The notes: generated by a model not told the origin, from the sequence alone. Numbered from the stretch's first letter, positions 1-11,640 are shown. The stretch: DNA of 64,000 nucleotides from Cherax quadricarinatus (GCF_038502225.1 NC_091374.1:6574538-6638537); one strand, 5' to 3'. A program made the numbers and translations.

Positions 1-606
1 TGTAAGCACATGAAAGCACTCAGATTCTATTTCCTATTTTTCACTTTGGTAATTTTTTTCATGTTATATAATGAATATAGGGTCAGGCAAAAATTAAGGC
101 TAGTAAAAGCTGTAAATAGAAATTATCCAACACCAATTAATCGCTCCCGAATAAATTAGGAGCGATACAAGCACTCAGGGAAGCAGGGGTCAAATTACCT
201 AACAAAACTTTTGAAGCCTCCATGTAACCTACCTGCCACAAGGGTTTCTGCGAGTGGCTGACAGATGATGCAGAAATCACAAATCTTTGCAAACAAACAA
301 ATCAACAATCAAACAATACACTAGTCATTCATATTGCTGTTTATATATACGAGTGAGCTTTCCCCTTCACTGTTTTCAGATCATGTTTTTTTTACCTTTC
401 ATAATAACTCATTTTATTGCTTCTCTTGTAATTTTTTTTTTGTGATAATTGCTACCAGTGTGTATGTTGGGACGGTCAGGGAGGGGGTAGACCTGATCAG
501 GGAGGGGGTGAGGTAAACCAGGTGTAGGGAACTGGGGGCCTTCCAGGGAGAGAATCACCTCTTTATTGATTAATTGTACTTACCACCTGCTTTGATATTA
601 TGTTCT
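1..606. other. No recognisable feature
   Basis: AT-rich sequence with short poly-T runs. The only open frame, about 60 codons at 334-516, is low-complexity Phe/Ser-rich and shows no family resemblance. I see no gene here. Confidence 0.6.
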
Positions 607-1362
607 GCCACCTGCTGCTGACACTCCCTCACCTGCTTGCTGCTGACACTCCCTCACCTGCTTGCTGCTGACACTTCCTCACCTGCTTGCTGCTGACACT
701 CCCTCACCTGCTTGCTGCTGACACTCCCTCACCTGCTTGCTGCTGACACTCCCTCATTTGCTTGTTGCTGACACTCCCTCACCTGCTTGCTGCTGACACT
801 CCCTCACCTGCTTGCTGCTGACACTCCCTCATTTGCTCACCTGCTTTGCTGACACTCCCTCACTTGTTGCTGACACCTGCTTGCTGACCCTCCCTCACCT
901 GCTTGCTGCTGACACTCCCTCACCTGCTTGCTGCTGACACTCCCTCACCTGCTTGCTGCTGACACTCCCTCACCTGCTTGCTGCTGACACTCCCTCACCT
1001 GCTTGCTGCTGACACTCCCTCACCTGCTTGCTGCTGACACTCCCTCACCTGCTTGCTGCTGACACTCCCTCATTTGCTTGTTGCTGACACTCCCTCACCT
1101 GCTTGCTGCTGACACTCCCTCACCTGCTTGCTGCTGACACTCCCTCACCTGCTTGCTGCTGACACTCCCTCACCTGCTTGCTGCTGACACTCCCTCACCT
1201 GCTTGCTGCTGACACTCCCTCACCTGCTTGCTGCTGACACTCCCTCACCTGCTTGCTGCTGACACTCCCTCACCTGCTTGCTGCTGACACTCCCTCACCT
1301 GCTTGCTGCTGACCCTCCCTCACCTGCTTGCTGCTAACACTCCCTCATCTGCTTGCTGCTGG
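607..1362. repeat. 25-bp minisatellite, about 30 copies
   Basis: The unit is CTCCCTCACCTGCTTGCTGC followed by TGACA, 25 bp. Most copies are identical. Variants carrying CATTTGCTTGTTG or CATTTG recur at about 750, 830 and 1070. Shortened units lie at about 835-890. The array ends in degenerate units near 1340-1360. Confidence 0.95.
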
Positions 1363-1850
1363 GCTGACCAGGGCTGAGGGATTGCAACACCAGCAGTATC
1401 AGGTTCTTAGGAGGGAGGGAGGAATAGATATATATACAAACTACTTTAACAGATAAGACTTGGCTAGGGTAACACACATGGGTATGGTAACTTCTGATAA
1501 TAAAAATAAAAAGGTTAATTCATAGTTTATAGGTTATTCAGATTACTGTAACCATACTCACGGGGTAATTAATAAAGACAAATAATTCACACTGGCTTTC
1601 TTGGCTTATCTTTGGTTATTATAACTCCTTTTGTTTATCATATGCTGGTCAACCTAAGCCCATATTCTCAGATTGGTCCTTTGAAGGCGGATGGGTGTCA
1701 TGTGAGTGAAGGGCATTGCCTTTCCATTCCTTGACTCAAGCATGATTATGCATTTATAGCCCACAAAGAACAAATAAAGCTTTTAAATTACTGGAAATGC
1801 CTCAGAGTCCTAAATTTGTACTTGGCAAAATGGAAGATATATCTACATAT
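1363..1850. other. No recognisable feature
   Basis: Unique-looking AT-rich sequence between the minisatellite and an interspersed repeat. No open frame worth naming and no repeat structure seen. Confidence 0.5.
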
Positions 1851-1860
1851 GTATGTATTC

Positions 1861-2235
1861 TTCTTTCAACAAACCTGCCGTATCCCACCGAGGCAGGGTG
1901 GCCCAAACAGAAAAACAAAAGTTTCTCTTTTTAACTTTAGTAATGTATACAGGATAAGGGGTTACTAGCCTCTTGCTCCCAGCATTTCAGTCACCTCTTA
2001 CAACACGCATGGCTTACAGAGGAAGAATTCAGTTCTACTTCTCCATGGAAATACATTCTAGGTAATAGGTTGGTAAACAGCAACCGCCCAGGGAGGTACT
2101 ACCGTCCTGCCAAGTGAGTGTAAAACGAAAGCCTGCAATTGTTTTACATGATGGTAGGATTGCTGGTGTCTTTTTTCTATTTCATAAACATGCAAGATTT
2201 CAGGTACGTCTTGCTACTTCTGCTTACACTTAGGT
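1861..2235 (+). repeat. Dispersed repeat, family also at 41.26 and 42.36 kb
   Basis: The first part (AACAAACCTGCC, CCCACCGAGGCAGGGTGG, then CTCTTACAACACGCATGGCT) matches 42,361-42,545 and partly 41,260-41,365 in the same orientation. The second part (2,100-2,235; includes ATGCAAGATTTCAGGTACGT) matches 42,640-42,740 in reverse complement, so the two modules have been rearranged relative to each other. I do not recognise the parent element; no coding capacity is visible. Confidence 0.75.
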
Positions 2236-2272
2236 CTGGAGTAAGTGCAAAATAAATTCAGTAAAAAGCAGG

Positions 2273-2406
2273 GGCACCATAAGAGAACATTGTGTCAACA
2301 CCTGTGGTCCCAGGCTATTCAACATATTACCAGAAGGTATCAGAAACTGTTTGGACAAGTGTAGAAGTCTTCGAGAGGAATCTGGCTAAGCATCTTCAAG
2401 TGTCAG
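2273..2406 (+). mobile_element. LINE 3'-end fragment, left part (insertion target)
   Basis: Translation gives decayed LINE C-terminal sequence of the type 'GPxLFNxLPxxIRN ... SLREES', like the intact copies ending at 32.9 and 36.4 kb. It stops at 2,406 and resumes at 9,022, where the next conserved block (DQPGCDGYVG) begins. A younger LINE has split it. Confidence 0.8.
2395..2406. repeat. Target-site duplication, left copy
   Basis: TTCAAGTGTCAG lies immediately before the LINE 5' end and is repeated exactly at 9,010-9,021 after its AAT-rich tail. Confidence 0.85.
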
Positions 2407-3141
2407 CCTCTTCAAGGGGGGCTCCTTGGCGTGGTGAAGAGGCTCTTGGTCTGAGGAATTAGCCCTGTCGGTCTTCTTCCTCAGACCGAACCTAATTACC
2501 CCCCATTCTCCCCTCCCCTATCCCATCCTCCCCATCCTCCCCTTTTTCCATTCCTCCTCCTCCTCCTCACCCCTCCCTTTTGCCCTTCCTCTTTTTAGCC
2601 TTCGTGATTTCTCCCACAGGCGTGCTAGTTCCTAGGTAGGGGAAAGGACACCGGGGTCCATCCCATTCCGTTGAGGTTTCTTGGCGGTGGCGTAGTTTGC
2701 CGTGGAATCTGGATTGCCTAGGGATGTCCCGATCCCTCTCCGGTATCCCGGAGTAGCTTTGGGTGTCTTTTGGGCGACGGGTGTATCTCTGGAAGCCACC
2801 TTTCGGATTCCGGGGGTGGTGGCTGAAGGAGGTATGCTTTGTGGCGGATATCCGGCCGCCCTCTCTTTTGTCCACCGAGGTAGCTCGGCAGATGTGAGGT
2901 TGCTATCCCAGATTGCTGGTTTACTGGCATGAAGGGTAGGGTATGGCACGGGTTCCATGCTGCATCTGCGCTACTAGCGGTGTCGAGTCCTCTTGGGCGC
3001 GGAGGGAGATTTCTGGCCCTTTCATTCCTCCTAGGAACTATCCCTCCCCGGTCCCCCCTTTTTTTTTCTTTTTTTTATTTTTATTTTCTTTTCTTCTTTC
3101 TTTTTTTTTCTTAAAAACAAAAAGAAAGAAGTAACCTAACC

Positions 3142-5073
3142 ATGGCAGCCCTAGTCCATGAACCTGGTACCCCCGGGCCCCTTCTTGATACCGCACCCCG
3201 TTCTGACCCCGCCTCGTCTTTGGACCACTCTTCAGACATTCCTCATGCCTCTGTACCTATTGCCGGTGCTGTTTCCTCACCCGCTTCAGGTACTGAGGCC
3301 TCGACTGACTCCTTCGATTTATCAGACCTTCGCTCTCCTCTGACTATGCTTCCGGCCTCTCCCTCTACGGTGCGGCAATTTTCAAATCGCCGACCCGTTC
3401 CACGTCGGACCAACTCTGGTCCCACGCCTAAACGTCAACGACAATTACCTGCTGATGATACTTCTCCACCTTCACCTTCTCGTTCTTCTCAGAAACGATC
3501 GACACGTCCTTCACTACCTTTCCACGCTCAGTTTCAGACTGAACAGTGGACTAAATTCTTCACTTTACGACCAACTTCCTCTACTGCCTATCTTTCTGAC
3601 CATAGTATTGGCAAGGCACTCCTACGCCATGTTGGTAAAGATATTTCTTTTCATGCTCTTAAGAGCGGTACGCGCATCATTACCGTACAGAATGCTACCC
3701 AGGCTCGTGAGCTCTCTCGTCTTTCCCATATAGATACTGTTCCTGTCACCCTTGAAAAACATCATTCCCTCAATTCTTGTAGTGGTACCGTTATTCTGCC
3801 CCATACCATAGTTCAACAAAATTTCCAGACATGTGGCACCGACATTCTAGAACAGCTGGAACTCCAAGATCTCCCAATCCTCAAGGTAGACACTTACGTT
3901 CTTCCTGCCCGTGGGCGGAGACGATACCCTAGCAATGTGGCTCGTTTAACTTTTGACAGCCGAGAACTCCCATCCTCCGTTTATATAGCAGGACATCGGT
4001 TACAAGTTCGAAAGGTGATCCCTACACCACAACAGTGTAGAAATTGCTGGCGATTTGGCCATCCAGCGAAATATTGCAGATCTATCGCCGAATGCCCAGT
4101 CTGTGGTGCCGATGACCATTCTAATACGTCTTGCAATCGATCTCCCTCTTGCCTTAACTGTCATGAGGCTCACCCTTCGTACTCTCGCCGTTGTCAGGTC
4201 TATTTAAACGAGCGGGAAATCCGTTACCTCAAAGAGACAGAAGGTCTCCCTTATGCCATGGCAGTTTCTCATCTCCGCCTCCAAGGGAGACTCCCACGTG
4301 TTTCTTATTCCCGTGTTTCAAAACGTCCCCCCACTTCTGGTATCCCATCTTCTACACCCACCTCTGTGGTTACCTCTCCCATAATCACTCCTGTATCTAA
4401 TCCTTTTGCTGTCCTCGGCTCAGACGTCCCTACTTCAACGCCTCAGTCTAATCTCGCTTCTTCGAGTTCTCTCTTACAAGCCTCAGTATCGACGAGACCT
4501 CGTACGACACCTCTTCCCAATCGTCCCTCTACTTCTCAAAAGTCAAAAAAAGGTCCGGTAACACCTCCTACCCATCTTCCACCTCCTCATTTTACCCTCC
4601 CTGTCTCTGTCCCTAGTTCTTCCCCTCTCACTGGCTCAGTTACAAGTGCAGAGGTTCACCCTCCTCCTCGTAATGTACCTTCCTCCCCTGTTCCCTCCCA
4701 AGTTTCTTCCTCTTCTGCCACCTCCCAGGTTCCTGTCTCTTCTGTCCCCTGCCACGCTTCTCCAGTTCCCTCCACCCTTTCGCCCCCCCCTACCTTGGTA
4801 CAGTCCAATACAGTTCCAATCTTTACTCATCCTCCCCCTACCATTCCCAATATTGTCTCCCATACGACATCTCTGAATTCCGAAACACTTGAAGCAATCT
4901 CTGAATATATTGCAGAGACCAAACCATCAATGGACACTGATCCACCTTCCGCTCTTTCTCTCTCCTCTGCTCCATCTGCGCAACTCCTTTCTTCACAGCG
5001 CACCGTTCCTTCGCTGCTTGAACATTTTCCACTGCCTCCGCATGTGGACTTTTCTAACCCTTCTAGTCCGTAG
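3142..5073 (+). CDS. LINE ORF1 protein, Gag-like with zinc knuckles
   Basis: 643 codons, intact. It starts at the first ATG after the leader, in AACCATGG, a good eukaryotic start context. The N-terminal 130 residues and the C-terminal 250 are Ser/Pro/Thr-rich and probably disordered. The middle holds a folded region, then zinc knuckles starting at Cys299: CRNCWRFGHPAKYC and CPVCGADDHSNTSC are both CX2CX4HX4C; a third, CLNCHEAHPSYSRRC, has altered spacing. In I and Jockey elements this protein binds the element RNA and packages it into the particle that carries ORF2. It ends 35 bp before ORF2, whose start lies in a different frame, so ORF2 is probably reached by reinitiation or a similar mechanism (inference). 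Confidence 0.92.
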   Translation: MAALVHEPGTPGPLLDTAPRSDPASSLDHSSDIPHASVPIAGAVSSPASGTEASTDSFDLSDLRSPLTMLPASPSTVRQFSNRRPVPRRTNSGPTPKRQRQLPADDTSPPSPSRSSQKRSTRPSLPFHAQFQTEQWTKFFTLRPTSSTAYLSDHSIGKALLRHVGKDISFHALKSGTRIITVQNATQARELSRLSHIDTVPVTLEKHHSLNSCSGTVILPHTIVQQNFQTCGTDILEQLELQDLPILKVDTYVLPARGRRRYPSNVARLTFDSRELPSSVYIAGHRLQVRKVIPTPQQCRNCWRFGHPAKYCRSIAECPVCGADDHSNTSCNRSPSCLNCHEAHPSYSRRCQVYLNEREIRYLKETEGLPYAMAVSHLRLQGRLPRVSYSRVSKRPPTSGIPSSTPTSVVTSPIITPVSNPFAVLGSDVPTSTPQSNLASSSSLLQASVSTRPRTTPLPNRPSTSQKSKKGPVTPPTHLPPPHFTLPVSVPSSSPLTGSVTSAEVHPPPRNVPSSPVPSQVSSSSATSQVPVSSVPCHASPVPSTLSPPPTLVQSNTVPIFTHPPPTIPNIVSHTTSLNSETLEAISEYIAETKPSMDTDPPSALSLSSAPSAQLLSSQRTVPSLLEHFPLPPHVDFSNPSSP

Positions 5074-5108
5074 GAACCCTTACCTGCGGATTTCAAGTAT
5101 CTTTATCA

Positions 5109-8100
5109 TTGCCAATCATGGCCTTTTTACAGTGGAATATACGCGGCCTCAGGGGTAATCGGGGTGAGCTTCAGATGTTACTCTCCCAGTTTGCCCCTGT
5201 TGGTGTTTGCTTACAGGAACCAAAATTACACTCTGCTGTTATTTCTCACATCTCAGGCTATAATTTATTGTATTCTTCAGATCCTTTTCCTGATGGGACC
5301 TTTAATGAAAGTGCCCTTCTTCTCCGCACTGATATTCCGTACCATCAGCTATTTATTCATACTTCGCTGCATTACACAGCAGCCCGTATCCACTTACATA
5401 GGTGGTATACGCTCTGTTCTTTATATCTCTCTCCTTCTCGGGCATTATCTATTCCGGATTTTGCCTTCCTTGTTTCGTCATTACCGCCACCGATTCTGTT
5501 ACTTGGTGATTTTAATGCCCACCATTTCCTCTGGGGAGGGTCTCACTGTGATTCCCGTGGAATTCAGTTAGAGGCTTTTCTTGCCACCCACCCCCTCCAT
5601 GTTTTAAATACAGGTACTCACACCCATTTTGATCCTCGAACTCATACTCTCTCTTGCATCGATCTCTCAGTTTGCTCTTCCTCCGCCGCATTAGACTTTA
5701 CTTGGTCTGTTCTCCCGGACTTACATGACAGTGATCATTTCCCAATCATTCTTACTTCCCCTTCATATTCGCCACCTCTTCGCACCCCACGCTGGCAATT
5801 TAATCGGGCAAATTGGAACCTTTACTCACACCTGACTGTTTTTAAAGAGGTTCCTTCTTCGTCCTCCATCGATGAGCTTTTACACCTCTTCTCGTCCTCC
5901 GTTTTCACCGCAGCTTCTCATTCTATACCCCAAACTTCGGGCAGGCATTCTCAGAAATGCGTGCCTTGGTGGTCTCCTGCTTGTGCTCGTGCAGTACGTT
6001 TGAAACGCGCTGCATGGGGCAGGTACCGGTACAATAGAACCACAGAGCGACTCCTTGATTTTAAACAGAAGCGTGCGATCGCTCGCCATGTCATCCGTGA
6101 CGCTAAACGCACTTGCTGGCGAGATTATGTCTCCACCATCACCTCTGCTTCCTCTATGAGTGCAGTCTGGAAAAAAGTACGAAAACTGAGTGGTAAATAT
6201 TCTCCTGACCCGGCTCCTGTTCTGCGGGTTGCCGGTGTTGATATAGCAAACCCACTAGATGTTGCCAATGAAATTGGCAATCATCTGGTCCGTATTTCTC
6301 AGGGACTCCATCTATGCCCCTCATTTCTTTCCTCAAAGTCTGCCAGAGAGTTAGCACCCTTGGACTTTTCTTCTCTCAGAGAAGAACAGTATAATGTGCC
6401 TTTTACACTTCAAGAACTGGAGGCAACACTCTCAGCTTGTCGATCATCGGCAGCTGGGCCCGACGACATTCATATTCGTATGCTACAACATTTACATCAG
6501 TCAGCCCTTGCAGTCCTATTACGCCTTTACAATCTTATTTGGTCACAAGGAGTTCTTCCACAGCTGTGGAAATCCGCCATTGTTCTCCCTTTCCGCAAAC
6601 CAGGCACTACGGGACATGAAACCTCCCACTATCGTCCCATTGCTCTTACCAGTGCAGTTTGCAAAGTAATGGAACGTCTAGTAAATAGACGTTTAGTGTG
6701 GTATTTAGAGACACACAACAGTCTCTCCACTCGTCAATATGGCTTTCGTAAGGGACGTTCTACCATAGACCCCTTACTGCGCTTGGATACGTATGTTCGT
6801 AATGCCTTTGCGAATAACCACTCAGTTATTGCCATATTTTTTGACCTTGAGAAGGCATATGACACAACTTGGAGGTATAATATTTTAGCCCAAGCCCACT
6901 CCTTAGGCCTTCGAGGCAATCTACCATCCTTCCTTAAGAACTTTTTAACTGACAGGCATTTCCGTGTTCGGGTTAATAATGTGCTCTCCCCGGACTTTGT
7001 CCAAGCTGAAGGTGTCCCCCAGGGATGTGTTCTGAGCACAACACTTTTTCTCCTTGCTATTAATGATTTGGCCTCTAGTCTTCCATCAAATATTTGGTCA
7101 TCACTCTATGTTGATGACTTCGCTATTGCCTGTGCAGGCGCTGACTGTCACCTCCTTACAGTTTCTCTCCAGCATGCAGTCGACCGTGTTTCCAATTGGG
7201 CCACCACACATGGGTTTAAATTTTCCAGCACTAAAACCCACCAAATCACTTTCACTAGACGCTCTGTCATCTCTGATCATCCTTTGTACCTCTATGGCTC
7301 ACGTATCCCTGAACGTGATACAGTCAAGTTTCTGGGCCTCCTCTTTGATCGTAGGTTATCCTGGAAACCTCACATTACCTCTCTGAAGGCAACTTGTCAC
7401 AGCCGGCTGAACCTTCTTAAAACCCTTGCTCATCTTTCGTGGGGAGCTGATCGTCGAACCCTCCTTCACCTACATTCCACCCTTATTTTATCGAAACTTG
7501 ATTATGGTGACCAGATCTATTCAGCGGCATCTCCTGCTACTCTCTCTAGCCTTAACCCCATTCATCACCAAGGATTACGTTTATGCCTTGGTGCTTTTCG
7601 CTCTTCCCCTGTCGAAAGCCTCTATGCAGAAGCGAACGTTCCATCCTTATCCGATCGCCGTGATGCCCATTGCCTGCGCTACTATGTACGCTCTCATGAT
7701 CTCCGCAATCCTTCCATTTATAGAATGGTCACTGATATTAGTAGACATTCTTTATTTGTTCGCCGCCCCTGCTTACTCCGTCCCTTCTCTCTTCGCCTTC
7801 ATTCGCTCGTCTTCTCTTCAACTACCACCTTTCTATGTACATGTAGCATCTCACTTTTCCCTACCCCCCTGGGAAGTTCCAGCTGTTCGAGTCTGTTCTT
7901 TCTCCCTCCCTTGCTCGAAAGCCCAACTGTCTACGGTTGCTTCCCGCTCTCTTTTTCTTGACCACTTTCACTCTCATTCTCATGCCATTGCTGTGTACAC
8001 AGATGGCTCTAAGTCTTCTGACGGCGTAGGATTCGCAGCAGTGTTTCCGGACAGCGTCGTACAAGGGCATTTACTATCTTCAGCTAGTATTTTTACTGCT

Positions 8101-8817
8101 GAATTATATGCCATCCTTACAGCACTTATCCGTATTGCATCTATGCCTGTGTCATCATTTGTGGTTGTCTCAGACTCCCTTAGTGCTTTACAGGCTATAC
8201 AAAAATTTGATACACCTCACCCCTTAGTCCTCCGTATCCAACTTTGGCTATGCCGCATCTTTACTAAGCATAAAGATATTGTTTTTTGTTGGGTCCCTGG
8301 TCATGTTGACGTACAGGGCAATGAACAGGCAGACACTGCTGCGCGGTCAGCAGTACATGACCTACCAGTTTCTTATAGAGGTATTCCATGTACGGACTAT
8401 TTTGCTGTAATATCTTCCCACCTTCACACCCGTTGGCAACAACGTTGGTCTACTATGCTCGGCAACAAACTTCAGTCTATTAAACCGAGTATAGGTTACT
8501 GGCCGTCTTCTTATCACCAGTGTCGAGGTTGGGAGACTACTCTCTCCCGTCTTCGCATTGGCCATACTCGTCTTACTCATGGATATCTCATGGAGAGGCG
8601 TCTTGCTCCTCTCTGTGAGAATTGCCAAGCTCCATTATCAGTCAGCCACATTCTGTTGGACAGCCCACTTTATCAACGAGCACGCAGAATTTACCTCTGT
8701 CGTCGTCTTCGCCCCGCTGCTCTCTCTTTACCTTCCCTTCTCGCTGATGGACCCACCTTTCATCCGGACTCTCTCATTGACTTTTTGACAACGACTGACT
8801 TACTTCACAAATTCTGA
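5109..8817 (+). pseudogene. LINE ORF2: endonuclease, RT, RNase H (one frameshift)
   Basis: The first frame runs 5,109-7,961 and the second 7,426-8,817. Homology passes from one to the other near 7,800-7,815, so a single indel splits an otherwise complete ORF2. Apurinic endonuclease: WNIRG at the start, LQEPK, GDFN (133-136), SDH (208-210). RT: RPIALTS, QYGFRKGRST, FDLEKAYD (Asp579), GVPQGCVLS, YVDD (667-670). RNase H in the second frame: YTDGSKSSDG (Asp at 8,002), the TAELYAI Glu, the VVSDS Asp, and GNEQAD. A C-terminal Cys/His patch follows (LCENC...SHILLDSP), where the usual final Cys of such patches is Ser. In LINEs this protein nicks the target and primes reverse transcription there. The frameshift removes RNase H and the C-terminus from the main product. 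Confidence 0.93.
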
Positions 8818-9009
8818 TACTTTCAGCCCTTTCTACTTGTATCTCTTGCTACCCTCTACCCCCGTACTATCCCCTGCCCCGCTGTTTTCTGTAACCTGCT
8901 GATCATCCCCCCTCCCTTCTGCCATCCAGTTCCCTTGCTTCCTTCCCTACCCTGCAGCGCTGTATAGCCCTTGTGGCTTAGCGCTTCTTTTTGATTATAA
9001 TAATAATAA

Positions 9010-9021
9010 TTCAAGTGTCAG
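9010..9021. repeat. Target-site duplication, right copy
   Basis: TTCAAGTGTCAG, identical to 2,395-2,406, directly after the (AAT)n tail. Confidence 0.85.
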
Positions 9022-9240
9022 ACCAACCAGGTTGTGATGGATATGTGGGTCAGTGGACCACCAACAGCAACAGCCTGGTTGACCTGGTTGACCAGGCATG
9101 TACCAGACAAGCTTGACTCAGGGCCAGACTCTAGGAGTAGAAAAACTCAAAACTAATCAGAGGTCAAAGAAAGGTCAGATCTACATTCTTCAGGTGCTGT
9201 ATGACCCCTATGAGTTTAGAGCTTTCCCATGAATGTAATG
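9022..9240 (+). mobile_element. LINE 3'-end fragment, right part
   Basis: Continues the fragment broken at 2,406: the translation reads DQPGCDGYVGQ, then a NSNSLVD block, and a tail CAGACAAGCTTGACTCAGGG. The same 3' end occurs at 10.98, 30.78 and 37.41 kb. A degenerate LINE tail (CTGTATGACCCCTATGAG) ends it at about 9,196-9,240. Confidence 0.75.
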
Positions 9241-9404
9241 TCTCAAATTAGCTTATCATTAGTAAGTTCCTGAAATTGATTTGTTAATTGCTTTGGGGGG
9301 TATTGTCACTTTCCTGAAGGTCTGTTTTAACTTAACATGGGGGTATTGTTTTTGCATTAATTTGTATTTTGCAGTGTAAATTTTAACATGTATGTACAGC
9401 ATGT

Positions 9405-9562
9405 GTGATTGTGTGTAAGTTCTCTTCTTGACGAGCACTGAATGATCTCTTGGCCTCAGGAGTAAATTCTTGGATAGCTTTAGATAGAGGTCATTTTGAT
9501 AAGGACTTGCCTTGTATGGGCCAGTAGGCCTTCTGCAGTGTTCCTCCATTCTTATGTTCTCA
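9405..9562 (+). mobile_element. LINE 3' tail fragment
   Basis: Ends in GGGCCAGTAGGCCTTCTGCA ... TTCTTATGTTCT, the same terminal sequence as the CR1-like LINE that ends near 23,350. Noncoding. Confidence 0.6.
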
Positions 9563-9857
9563 GTATGCTTTTCATGGTATGCATGATTATGAGAATGTAT
9601 TTGTAGCCAACACTGACCTATCAACCCCAGTGTTTTGCAAATTTTGCATCTTCCTTCTACAAACTAGCTGAGGCCTAGCCTGGGCATTAAGCACTCTGCG
9701 ATACTGTGATTCACCTGATGTGGTTGTAAGGGGTCATTGTCCATGCCCCTGTGTAGTTGTAAGTGGTCAGTGACACATGTTAGGCTTCAATCTTTTTTCT
9801 GCAAGGATGGGTATTAAAACTGCTACTCTCTCTGGTTTATGTGAATGATATATCAGA

Positions 9858-10450
9858 TTGAGATTGAGTCATCCCTGTTTGCTAATGAATAATAACAGAA
9901 CAAAAAGGCTGCAAATGTATCTGGACACAATACAAGATTGGTCAGGTAAATGGTTGCTTGAATTCAACCCCAGCAAATACAAGGCTATGAAGATTGGGGG
10001 GATGGGGGCAGAAACTGCAGACCTCAGCAAGAAATACCTAGGAGTGAGCATAGTGCCCATCATATTGCCAGATGCTCACATTAGCTAAATAACTTCTGCA
10101 GTCATTGGTTGTCTACCAAATCTAAGAATAGCCTTCAAGAATCTCAATAGTCATTCCGGGCCTTTAATACGACGTATGGCATGTCAGGCCCATCTTGAAG
10201 TATGCAGCGCCAGTATGGAACCCACACCTGAAAAAAACATGTTAAGAAGCAAAGTGCAGAGGTATGCCATGAGGCTTGTTCAAGAGCCTTGAGGTATGAG
10301 CTACCAGGACAGGCTAAAAAATATTAATCTTGATGACACTGGAGAACAGAAGAACGAAGGGAGATACACAAACATACAAAATACTCCGAGGAATTAATAG
10401 TAGATAAGGATGAGCTGAAAGTTGAACACAAAACATGCACACAGAAAAGA
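9858..10450 (+). pseudogene. Decayed LINE RT C-terminal fragment
   Basis: A 76-codon open frame (9,858-10,088) carries MYLDTIQDWSGKW and FNPSKYKAMKIG, the region just after the RT palm in CR1-like LINEs. Further on, in other frames, come [14 protein letters not shown] and a decayed helical segment, matching the minus-strand copy at 62.9-63.4 kb. Stops and frameshifts are frequent, so it is an old copy. Confidence 0.75.
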
Positions 10451-10708
10451 CACTTAAAAATCACCATATTTTTTTACAAAAATAATAGTAAAAAAAAAAC
10501 AAAAAAATCATCCAGATAATATAAGAGACAGTTGAGAGCCAAATACATAACCGTTCACATTACTACACTCACATCACATAAGAAAGGCCAGAAATAACAA
10601 AAACCCATTGTCTTGCAGGCACAGGTTAAAATTAGAGAAGATATATATAGTAGCAAATCATTACATCAAGAGAAGGTTAGACCACCTGGAAGCTGGAAGA
10701 AGAGGTCA

Positions 10709-10757
10709 ACCTGTGTGTGTGTGTGTCATTGTCTTTGTGTGTGTGTGTGTGTTTGTC
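10709..10757. repeat. Imperfect (GT)n microsatellite
   Basis: Two short GT runs separated by CATTGTCTTTG. Confidence 0.85.
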
Positions 10758-10779
10758 ACATACAGTTCTTGTCACCTCA

Positions 10780-11095
10780 TTATGAGCAGGATGACACTGT
10801 GGCAGCATCACTGGTCCAAGATTAATCAGCCTGCTACCAGCAGATATCAGAAATATTGCTGCAACAAGTGTAGCAGTTTTCAAGAAGAAACTGGATTACT
10901 ACCTCCACTAAGTTAGGTTAGGTAAGATTTGTCAGGGAACAGGGCAAGTGTTTCCTGACATGGGTCTTAGTCATATGATGACCTGCAGCTGGAGCTTTTG
11001 GTCACCAAGTGCCAGATCACCCAGGCTGTGATGGATATGTGGGTCAGTGGGCCACCAAGAGCAGTAGTGTCGTTGAGTAAGCAGGCTAGAGAAAA
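10780..11095 (+). pseudogene. Decayed LINE C-terminus and 3' end
   Basis: Contains an ATSVAVFKKKLDYYLH-type block, then a DHPGCDGYVGQWATKSSS block reading toward the conserved LINE 3' terminus. It is probably the downstream end of the remnant starting at 9,858, separated from it by about 330 bp of microsatellite-bearing sequence. Confidence 0.7.
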
Positions 11096-11099
11096 CCCT

Positions 11100-11640
11100 C
11101 AGCCCCAAGTAGAGCAATTAAAACGAATTGAGTTTCCAGGTTCCGATGAAGTGTTGTCAAGTGTTTTTAAAGAATGCAAGATGGAGCTTAATGAACCACT
11201 AACTATTTCGTTGAATATAGCACTGCTAATGATAGTGCCTTTTTGTGTGGAAGGCAGCTAATGAGAGGGAAATTCTTACTATTCAATTACCCCCAATCGG
11301 CCGGACCTTAATGGTGCGAACATTATTAGAATTGACAAAAGAAAGACATGTAATTAGAACTCAAGTTGATGAGCATAATTTAATTAAGAAGTCTGACATG
11401 AATTCACAAGTGTGTTCTTGCCGAACAGATTTACTGACTTCTTTAGTAAGGCATATAAGGCAGTAAATCATAACAAATAATGTGATTTAGCTTTCAGTGA
11501 GGCTGCTAATACTATACCACTTAGAAGACTATAAGAAAGTGGCAGCACATCTTATAGGATACAAAATTTTTCAGTGCATCGAGGCATAACTGACAAATAA
11601 ATGGCAGAGAGTTCGTGTAAATGATGTGAAATCTTAACAG
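11100..11640 (+). pseudogene. Heavily decayed CR1-like RT fragment
   Basis: Patchy but collinear similarity to the RT at 21.75-22.3 kb: GSDEVLSSVFKECKMELNEPL, then DEHNLIKKSDM, then SFSEAANTIPLRRL standing where DFSKAFDRVPHQRL should be. Several stops and indels. The catalytic Asp region is lost. Confidence 0.75.

Larger units (their letters stand above)
2407..9009 (+). mobile_element. Nearly full-length I-type non-LTR retrotransposon
   Basis: About 6.6 kb. Order: GC-rich leader (2,407-3,141) opening with a short hairpin (CCTCTTCA at 2,407-2,414 pairs with TGAAGAGG at 2,435-2,442); ORF1 with zinc knuckles; ORF2 with apurinic endonuclease, RT and RNase H; a short 3' UTR; and a tail CTTGTGGCTTAGCGCTTC then (ATA/AAT)n. 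A 12-bp target duplication flanks it. ORF1 plus an ORF2 with APE endonuclease, RT and RNase H is the arrangement of the I group of LINEs; the exact clade is my inference. The full 5' leader and clean duplication suggest full-length insertion. One ORF2 frameshift indicates this copy is probably inactive. Confidence 0.9.

Noticed and set aside
7426..8817. Separate RNase H gene
   Set aside because: It continues ORF2 of the LINE after a frameshift; the initial ~130 residues are an out-of-frame shadow of the RT thumb region.
9259..9624. 121-codon minus-strand frame
   Set aside because: Overlaps a LINE 3' tail and has no recognisable motif.
10911..10925. Telomeric (TTAGG)n repeat
   Set aside because: Only two units here, and isolated TTAGGTTAGG words elsewhere; no array.
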